NCBI GenBank assembly: GCA_031283145.1 | Contig: JAITCJ010000126.1 | Coordinates: forward strand, 1 to 6,341 | From: Holophagales bacterium | GTDB taxonomy: Bacteria > Acidobacteriota > Holophagae > Holophagales > Holophagaceae | Direction: 5' to 3' | DNA: 6,341 nt | Shown here: positions 1 to 4,291 of the stretch, one piece after another | Numbering within the stretch: the stretch's first letter is position 1 | Layout of the letters: each line of letters begins with the position of its first letter | The notes under the pieces: generated by a model | What the model saw: only the letters and a program-made list of their open reading frames with translations | Told to the model about the DNA's origin: nothing | Databases searched by the model: none | Program-made: the position numbers and the translations under genes

Positions 1-1
1 A

Positions 2-532
2 GTCCAACGTGTGTTGGATACGCATCCAAACAGCGCTATCCACATAGTTTTAGATGATGAGACGCATAAGCGTAATGTTATCAAGCTATTGGACAAGCAC
101 GGCCGGTCGTTCAATGTGAGCGCGCAAGGACAGCTTGTAATTATTGATGTAATTGCGCTTAAAAGACCGGCTTACCTGCCCCCGGCAGTAGTTATTCCGG
201 CGGAGCCAAAGCCTGCTCCAATTAATCCGGTATTAGTTCTAAGCGGCTCAATAGGCATTGGTGATCCCTTGATGGGTCGCCGTTTGCTGTTAGAAGTCCT
301 TAGACGCGCTGATAAGCATATCCCTTGGATTGGCATAGCTTATGAAGGAGCCTCGATTCTGAAGGATAACGGGAGTTTGAAAGTACTGCGCGATCTGGCG
401 GCTTCGGGCGTTTCAATTCGTGTTTCCAAAGAGTGTATGATGTTTTATTCTGAGGAAGCGAGCGGATTTGAAGTTATGGAAGACTCAGAGTGGCAGACGC
501 TTTTGATTAAAGGAAATGTGACTAAGTTTTGA
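2..532 (+). CDS. yedF: YedF-like selenium-metabolism/sulfur-relay protein (5' partial)
   Basis: The frame is open from the window's left edge, so the true start and N-terminus are missing; a GTG at 11 is probably internal. Numbering from that GTG, residues 1-47 look like the second half of a TusA-like domain (a V-L-D-D strand, then E-x-x-x-x-N-V-x-x-L helix and K-x-G turn). Its hallmark CPxP motif would lie just upstream of the window. A proline-rich linker (about 52-73) leads to a DsrE-like domain (74-173) beginning with the P-V-L-V-L-S strand and the GIGDPLMGRRLL segment, matching the G-x-G-x-x-x-L-G-x-x-L pattern of YedF proteins. YedF proteins are usually linked with selenium metabolism, but their exact reaction is unsettled. 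The usual C-G-T-C pair near the C-terminus is S-K-E-C here, leaving Cys142 as the only cysteine in the visible part. pgsA follows after 14 nt, suggesting co-transcription. Family assignment is from remembered pattern similarity; gene symbol tentative. Confidence 0.7.
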   Translation, partial: VQRVLDTHPNSAIHIVLDDETHKRNVIKLLDKHGRSFNVSAQGQLVIIDVIALKRPAYLPPAVVIPAEPKPAPINPVLVLSGSIGIGDPLMGRRLLLEVLRRADKHIPWIGIAYEGASILKDNGSLKVLRDLAASGVSIRVSKECMMFYSEEASGFEVMEDSEWQTLLIKGNVTKF

Positions 533-546
533 GATGAACTACAGTT

Positions 547-1224
547 ATGAATCTTCCTAACATTTTAACAATCATTCGGATGTTGCTGGTGCCAGTCCTG
601 GTAGTGGTTCTCATGACGCGTGTCTCTTATCACGACATCATTGGTTCTGTTGTGTTTTGGATTGCGTGTGTTACCGATTTTTATGATGGATATTTAGCGC
701 GGAAACGTTGTCAAGTCACCGCGCTGGGTAAGCTTCTTGACCCGCTTGCGGACAAGCTGTTGATTTCCGGCGCGCTGTTAAGCCTTATAGAATTGGGTCT
801 TACGCCCGCTTGGATGGCTTTCATAATTTTGGCGAGAGAAATGGCGGTTACCGGATTGCGGGGTTTAGCCAGCGAAGAAGGTATAACTATTGCCGCGGAT
901 TGGATGGGCAAGTGGAAATTTGGAGCGCAAGTCGCGGCTATTTCCTGTTTGCTCTTTGGCTCGGTACTGGATGGGTGGATATATAAGTTCACTAATGTCG
1001 AGTTATTTCAAAACTGGAGCGTCGCCGAGTTTTTCCGGGGAAGACTTTCCTACGGCCAGTCTTGGGGTTTTTTCACCGGTGTAGGACTTTTGCTCATGTG
1101 GGTTGCCATGGTTCTGGCAATTTGGAGCGCTATTCGTTATTTACTGTCTTTTTGGCGCAGCATCGGCGCCAGGCTCATTCAAGAAGAGCGGGAAAGACTT
1201 GACAGAACAGGAAACGGAGATTAA
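547..1224 (+). CDS. pgsA: CDP-diacylglycerol--glycerol-3-phosphate 3-phosphatidyltransferase
   Basis: Integral membrane enzyme that makes phosphatidylglycerol phosphate from CDP-diacylglycerol and sn-glycerol-3-phosphate, releasing CMP; this is the committed step to phosphatidylglycerol and cardiolipin at the inner membrane. The full CDP-alcohol phosphotransferase signature D-x2-DG-x2-AR-x8-G-x3-D-x3-D is intact: Asp44, Asp47-Gly48, Ala51-Arg52, Gly61, Asp65 and Asp69, the aspartates binding two metal ions. The N-terminus N-L-P-N-I-L-T-I-I-R is typical of PgsA and fixes the ATG at 547; a GAGA at 531-534 could serve as ribosome binding site. Several hydrophobic segments follow (about 12-23, 31-43, 70-95, 125-145, 172-200). 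At 225 residues it is longer than the roughly 180-190 of E. coli-type PgsA; the extra length is a stretch at about 145-172 before the last membrane helix plus a charged tail rich in E and R. It sits 14 nt after the YedF-like gene and 3 nt before the DUF502 gene. Phosphatidylserine or cardiolipin synthases share the motif, but the N-terminus favours PgsA. Confidence 0.93.
   Translation: MNLPNILTIIRMLLVPVLVVVLMTRVSYHDIIGSVVFWIACVTDFYDGYLARKRCQVTALGKLLDPLADKLLISGALLSLIELGLTPAWMAFIILAREMAVTGLRGLASEEGITIAADWMGKWKFGAQVAAISCLLFGSVLDGWIYKFTNVELFQNWSVAEFFRGRLSYGQSWGFFTGVGLLLMWVAMVLAIWSAIRYLLSFWRSIGARLIQEERERLDRTGNGD
1216..1220 (+). promoter_or_regulatory. ribosome binding site fixing a TTG start
   Basis: GGAGA inside the last codons of pgsA ends 7 nt before the TTG at 1228. 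No ATG or GTG gives a better-placed start for the DUF502 protein, so this site supports TTG initiation and suggests translational coupling with pgsA. Confidence 0.55.
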
Positions 1225-1227
1225 ATT

Positions 1228-1845
1228 TTGATTCGCAAACGACTATTAGCAGGACTTTTTTCTCTTTTGCCGCTAGGGATAACTATTTGGATTCTGAAGA
1301 CAATTTTTAATATTCTCATAGGAATCTTTAAGGAACCGCTGTTTTGGGCCGCCAGACTATTTAACGTTCCGGAACCGAACTATTGGCAGCAAGCCGTATT
1401 TTCGCTGTTAGCAATGTGTTGTCTGCTGTTTATAGCAGGCGCGTTGGTTCAAAACTATATTGGGCGTCGGCTTTTGAGCTGGCTGGATATGTTAATGCTG
1501 AATATTCCGGGCGTCAAAGGTATTTATGGGACTATAAAACAAGTAATGGGTACCATTCAAAGCGGGAAAAGCGGAAGTTTTAAAGAAGTGGTGCTGGTTC
1601 ATTGGCCGACTCCCGACTCCAGAATCTTAGGTTTTATCACCAGCCGGGGATGCGCTTGGGCGACGGACGATGCTTCTGAACGCGTGGCGGTATATATTCC
1701 CACTTCGCCAAACCCAACATCCGGTCTTGTGGTTATGCTGGATGAATCCGTTATTCAGCCGATAAATATTACACCAGAACAGGCGCTCACATGGGTGGTA
1801 TCAGGCGGTTCTGTTATACCTGGCGATTTCAATGAAAAACCGTAA
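1228..1845 (+). CDS. DUF502 family membrane protein
   Basis: A 205-residue member of the DUF502 family (related to plant COV/LCV proteins); biochemical role unknown. The N-terminus R-K-R-L-L-A-G-L followed by a L-P-L-G-I-T-I-W membrane segment (about 7-34) and a second membrane segment (about 55-75) is the usual two-helix layout, placing the rest of the chain on one face of the membrane. Family hallmarks are I-P-G-V-K-G-I-Y-G-T-I-K-Q at 93-105 and Y-I-P-T-S-P-N-P-T-S-G at 156-166, followed by a hydrophobic strand and an E-Q-A-L-T-W-V-V-S-G-G segment at 184-194, all seen here. The start is a TTG 3 nt after the pgsA stop, preceded by a GGAGA; the MIRKRLLAGL reading fits the family start. Tight spacing with pgsA suggests one transcript and possibly an envelope-lipid-related role, which is inference from position only. 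Confidence 0.88.
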   Translation: MIRKRLLAGLFSLLPLGITIWILKTIFNILIGIFKEPLFWAARLFNVPEPNYWQQAVFSLLAMCCLLFIAGALVQNYIGRRLLSWLDMLMLNIPGVKGIYGTIKQVMGTIQSGKSGSFKEVVLVHWPTPDSRILGFITSRGCAWATDDASERVAVYIPTSPNPTSGLVVMLDESVIQPINITPEQALTWVVSGGSVIPGDFNEKP

Positions 1846-2084
1846 TCAGAACCAGAAAGTATTCATAATTTGAATTTCGCTGTGGTTATGAGTAAAAAAT
1901 CTAAGAACAATTTACGCATGAGCCAGTTGCAAAACGTCAGTTTTGCAACTTCAACGGAGTTGATAGGCTGTGCCAGAATGAAGTCGGACGCGACACTGGA
2001 GCGGACGGCATCATTACGGGCGCAGACAGAAACGGGGTTTTGCAGTTACCTCGCATGACTTGATAACAAAAAATGAGGTGAAGC
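1846..2084. other. intergenic region between DUF502 gene and aspA-like gene
   Basis: 239 nt without a convincing gene. A 62-codon frame (1870-2058, TTG start) crosses the hairpin at 1925-1950, resembles no family I know and is probably not a gene. The region contains that hairpin, a small TCAAC/GTTGA stem-loop at 1951-1963, and a second copy of GTTTTGCA at 2037-2044. A very weak promoter-like pair, TTGCAG (2040-2045) and GATAAC (2062-2067) with 16-nt spacing, lies just before the aspA ribosome binding site GAGGTG (2075-2080). No T-rich terminator follows the DUF502 stop. Confidence 0.5.
1925..1950. repeat. perfect 11-bp inverted repeat (RNA hairpin)
   Basis: AGTTGCAAAAC (1925-1935) and GTTTTGCAACT (1940-1950) are exact reverse complements around a 4-nt GTCA loop. 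No T-run follows the second arm, so it is not a canonical intrinsic terminator. It lies 80 nt after the DUF502 stop and 135 nt before the aspartase start. It could be an mRNA-stabilising or attenuator stem, or a protein-binding operator. Confidence 0.75.
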
Positions 2085-3953
2085 ATGGAAGCTATTCGTG
2101 AGGTACTTCAGAAATGCGAGTTGTTCGCGGGTCTCAACGATGCCGACTTAGACATTTTGGCTGGCGTAGCGCAGAGAAAAAATTTGCCGCCCGGAGCTTG
2201 GTTATTCAAGCAGGGCGAGCCGCGGCGCGCTTGTTTTATTATTGCTGAAGGCGCGGTTGAAGTTACAAGAGACACTGGCGAAGGGTTAGAACAGTTAATT
2301 GTACTGCGTTCGGGCGGAGCTGCCGGCGAGGCGTCTTTGCTTCACGCAAATATGCATACAGCCTCCGCGCAAACAATGACATCCGCGTCAATTATCGAAA
2401 TTGAGCGAGAATTGCTGCGCAAGGCTCTGGCTGACAATGGACAAGCCGCCGTTCAAGTTCTGACGAGAGTAGCGACAGTGCTGAATCGCAGATTGTTGTA
2501 CACAGGCGGCGGACGGTCCGGGCAAGGTCAATTCTATGATTCCGGCGCTGTCCGCCCTGAGTCAGATCTTTTAGGCGCGGTAAATGTGCCTGAAGACGCT
2601 CTATTCGGCGTTCAGACGCTCAGAGCGCTGGAGAATTTTCCAATTACCGGCATTCCTCTTTCCCACTTTCCCGCATTAGTGCGCACGCTTGCAATGGTCA
2701 AGCAGGCTTCAGCGCGCGCCAATTCCAAACTTGGGCTTATTAACGCTAACATAGCGCGGGCCATTGACCAAGCGTGTCAGGAAATAATTGATGGTCATTG
2801 GCATGGTCATTTTCCTGTGGATATGGTTCAGGGCGGCGCCGGTACTTCCACTAACATGAATGCCAACGAAGTCATCGCAAATCGGGCATTGGAAATTCTT
2901 GGCAAGAAGCGCGGCGAATATACGGAATGTCATCCCAATGATCATGTGAACATGGGACAAAGCACTAACGACGTGTATCCAACCTCGGTTAGAATGGCTA
3001 CGGTCTTTATGTTGAGGGGATTGATAGAGGCTCTGGAAAAGCTGAGAACAGTTCTCCAAGCGAAAGGCAGGGAATTCAGCAGTGTCATCAAGATGGGGCG
3101 CACACAGCTTCAAGACGCTGTTCCAATGACGCTGGGACAAGAATTTGAGGCATTTGCCTTTACCACAGGCGAAGATATTGACAGATTGAGAGAAACAGCC
3201 CGCTTGTTCCTTGAAATCAACATGGGAGGAACCGCCATAGGGACGGGCATTTGCGCTGATTCCCGCTATCCGCAGGCTTGCGTTGAGGAATTGCGCCGCA
3301 TAACCGGTTTAGATGTTCAATTGGCCGCGAATCTTATAGAAGCCACCTCTGACACAGGCGCCTTTGTTATGTTTTCCGGCGTAGTGAAGCGCACCGCTGT
3401 CAAGCTGAGCAAGTTGTGCAACGACTTGCGCTTGCTTTCCAGCGGCCCCCGCTGCGGTTTGCGGGAAATCAACCTGCCGCCGCGCCAGCCCGGCAGCAGT
3501 ATAATGCCCGGCAAAGTAAATCCGGTTATACCGGAAGTCGTAAATCAGGTTGCGTTTAGGGTTATTGGCAATGACCTCACACTTACCATGGCTGCTGAAG
3601 CAGGCCAATTACAGCTCAACGTGATGGAACCAATTTTAGCTTTCAGCCTGTTTGAAAGCGTCCGTATGCTGACCGCCGCTGTTAATACGCTTACAACCCG
3701 CTGTATCGCAGGCATTACAGCAAATGTGGATCATTGCCGTGAAATGGTAGAGCGAAGCATTGGTATTGTTACAGCTATACTGCCGACAGTGGGGTACAAG
3801 AAAGCCACGGAAGTTGCCAAAATAGCTTTGGAGACCGGAAGACCTGTTCGTGAAATACTTCGTGAAAAAGCATGGCTGACCGATGCGCAGTTGGATGAAA
3901 TTCTGAGTCCCGAATCCATGACGCAACCAAGACCGTTGGTACCGCAACTGTAG
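2085..3953 (+). CDS. aspA: aspartate ammonia-lyase with N-terminal cyclic-nucleotide-binding-like domain
   Basis: Predicted aspartase: reversible deamination of L-aspartate to fumarate and ammonia, in the cytosol. Residues 1-140 are a CRP-like cNMP-binding domain (L-F-A-G-L near 13-17, P-G-x-x-L-F-K-Q-G-E at 36-45, I-I-A-E-G-A-V-E-V at 52-60, G-E-A-S-L-L at 81-86). A short glycine-rich linker leads to the lyase (about 155-622). Aspartase/fumarase hallmarks: G-T-S-T-N-M-N-A-N-E at 253-262, N-M-G-Q-S-T-N-D at 289-296, G-R-T-Q-L-Q-D at 338-344 and the signature G-S-S-I-M-P-G-K-V-N-P at 470-480 carrying the catalytic serine loop. The following V-I-P-E-V-V-N-Q-V-A-F and E-A-G-Q-L-Q-L-N-V-M-E-P (505-516) favour AspA over FumC. 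Plain aspartases are about 470 residues; the extra length here is the sensor domain, which has no DNA-binding helix-turn-helix after it. His91 stands where the phosphate-binding cassette normally has arginine. ATG at 2085 follows a GAGGTG ribosome binding site. Substrate (aspartate rather than fumarate/malate) is inferred from motifs. Confidence 0.9.
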   Translation: MEAIREVLQKCELFAGLNDADLDILAGVAQRKNLPPGAWLFKQGEPRRACFIIAEGAVEVTRDTGEGLEQLIVLRSGGAAGEASLLHANMHTASAQTMTSASIIEIERELLRKALADNGQAAVQVLTRVATVLNRRLLYTGGGRSGQGQFYDSGAVRPESDLLGAVNVPEDALFGVQTLRALENFPITGIPLSHFPALVRTLAMVKQASARANSKLGLINANIARAIDQACQEIIDGHWHGHFPVDMVQGGAGTSTNMNANEVIANRALEILGKKRGEYTECHPNDHVNMGQSTNDVYPTSVRMATVFMLRGLIEALEKLRTVLQAKGREFSSVIKMGRTQLQDAVPMTLGQEFEAFAFTTGEDIDRLRETARLFLEINMGGTAIGTGICADSRYPQACVEELRRITGLDVQLAANLIEATSDTGAFVMFSGVVKRTAVKLSKLCNDLRLLSSGPRCGLREINLPPRQPGSSIMPGKVNPVIPEVVNQVAFRVIGNDLTLTMAAEAGQLQLNVMEPILAFSLFESVRMLTAAVNTLTTRCIAGITANVDHCREMVERSIGIVTAILPTVGYKKATEVAKIALETGRPVREILREKAWLTDAQLDEILSPESMTQPRPLVPQL

Positions 3954-4024
3954 ACATTGCAAGCTCGCAACGAACCACTATAGTGAAACAACTTTAAAAC
4001 GGTACGTTGCCCTGTGGCTTTCGT

Positions 4025-4095
4025 CTGCGCTGTCGTTTCACTCACCGCCTGTCGGCGGCTCACGTAACGAAGGCGCAGCCTTGGCACTTCGTGCC
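4025..4095. repeat. cluster of nested and overlapping palindromes (REP/BIME-like)
   Basis: CTGCGC (4025-4030) pairs with GCGCAG (4073-4078), TCGTT (4033-4037) with AACGA (4066-4070), and CCGCC (4045-4049) with GGCGG (4054-4058), giving one imperfect 54-bp palindrome. Its right half overlaps two smaller perfect stem-loops, AAGGC-GCA-GCCTT (4070-4082) and GGCAC-TTC-GTGCC (4083-4095), and a competing ACGAAG/CTTCGT pairing (4067-4072 with 4087-4092). The layout resembles dispersed intergenic palindromic units; copies elsewhere in the genome cannot be checked here. No T-run follows. Confidence 0.6.
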
Positions 4096-4135
4096 TACCA
4101 CTTGAATTAACAAGATAGCTTAAAAGTTGATTGGC

Positions 4136-4254
4136 TATATAGCAGTTCAGATTATTGTAGTCCATCGCTGAGTCTATGGATACTATTAAGCCCAAAGACA
4201 TTGAAAACTGGATAGGTATTATCTATGGACTACAATAACTGGAATTGCTATATA
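4136..4254. mobile_element. MITE-like element with 30-bp terminal inverted repeats
   Basis: The left arm 4136-4165 and the reverse complement of the right arm 4225-4254 match at 26 of 30 positions; the outer 8 (TATATAGC) and inner 14 (TTATTGTAGTCCAT) bases are identical, with the four mismatches confined to the middle. The 59-nt interior has no transposase. Size, AT-rich ends beginning with TA and position in an intergenic gap fit a miniature inverted-repeat element mobilised in trans, perhaps by an IS630/Tc1-type transposase that targets TA; that family link is inference. The right arm sits 38 nt before the following gene's start. An alternative is a large stem-loop regulatory structure. Confidence 0.55.
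4226..4254 (+). promoter_or_regulatory. candidate promoter in the right arm of the inverted-repeat element
   Basis: TGGACT (4226-4231) and TATATA (4249-4254) are separated by 17 nt, each matching 4 of 6 sigma-70 consensus bases; a shifted TATAAC (4251-4256) matches better but at 19-nt spacing. It faces the restriction-modification gene, with transcription expected to start near 4261, about 30 nt before the ATG at 4292. Sequence-only prediction in AT-rich DNA, so weak. Confidence 0.3.
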
Positions 4255-4291
4255 ACTTGGAACATTCTATGCGCTGGTGCAAAATAGATTT

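Larger units (their letters stand above)
3954..4291. other. repeat-rich gene-free junction
   Basis: 338 nt between the aspartase stop and the restriction-modification gene with no convincing coding sequence. It holds a 10-bp palindrome CACTATAGTG (3976-3985), a palindrome cluster (4025-4095), a promoter-like TTGATT/GATTAT pair with 17-nt spacing (4127-4155) and an inverted-repeat-bounded element (4136-4254). There is no stem followed by a T-run, so I see no intrinsic terminator for the aspartase gene. The minus-strand frames here read through the repeats and look spurious. Confidence 0.6.

Noticed and set aside
1870..2058. 62-codon + strand frame between the DUF502 gene and aspA
   Set aside because: It starts with TTG and no clear ribosome binding site, crosses a perfect hairpin, and matches no family I recognise. 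It is more likely a chance frame through structured intergenic DNA.
3976..3985. CACTATAGTG perfect palindrome as an operator
   Set aside because: A 10-bp palindrome in AT-rich DNA can arise by chance, and it lies after aspA without a promoter near it.
4045..4058. GC-rich CCGCC/GGCGG hairpin as an intrinsic terminator for aspA
   Set aside because: The 5-bp stem is short and followed by CTCACGTAACG rather than a T-run, so I did not call a terminator.
3731..4201. 156-codon minus-strand frame spanning the end of aspA and the junction
   Set aside because: More than half is antisense to the conserved aspartase C-terminus and the rest runs through palindromes; no recognisable motif.
4176..4238. 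20-codon frame beginning M-D-T-I-K-P-K-D inside the inverted-repeat element
   Set aside because: It is too short, and its end is made of the right terminal repeat. It could be a relic of a transposase N-terminus, but I cannot match it to a family.
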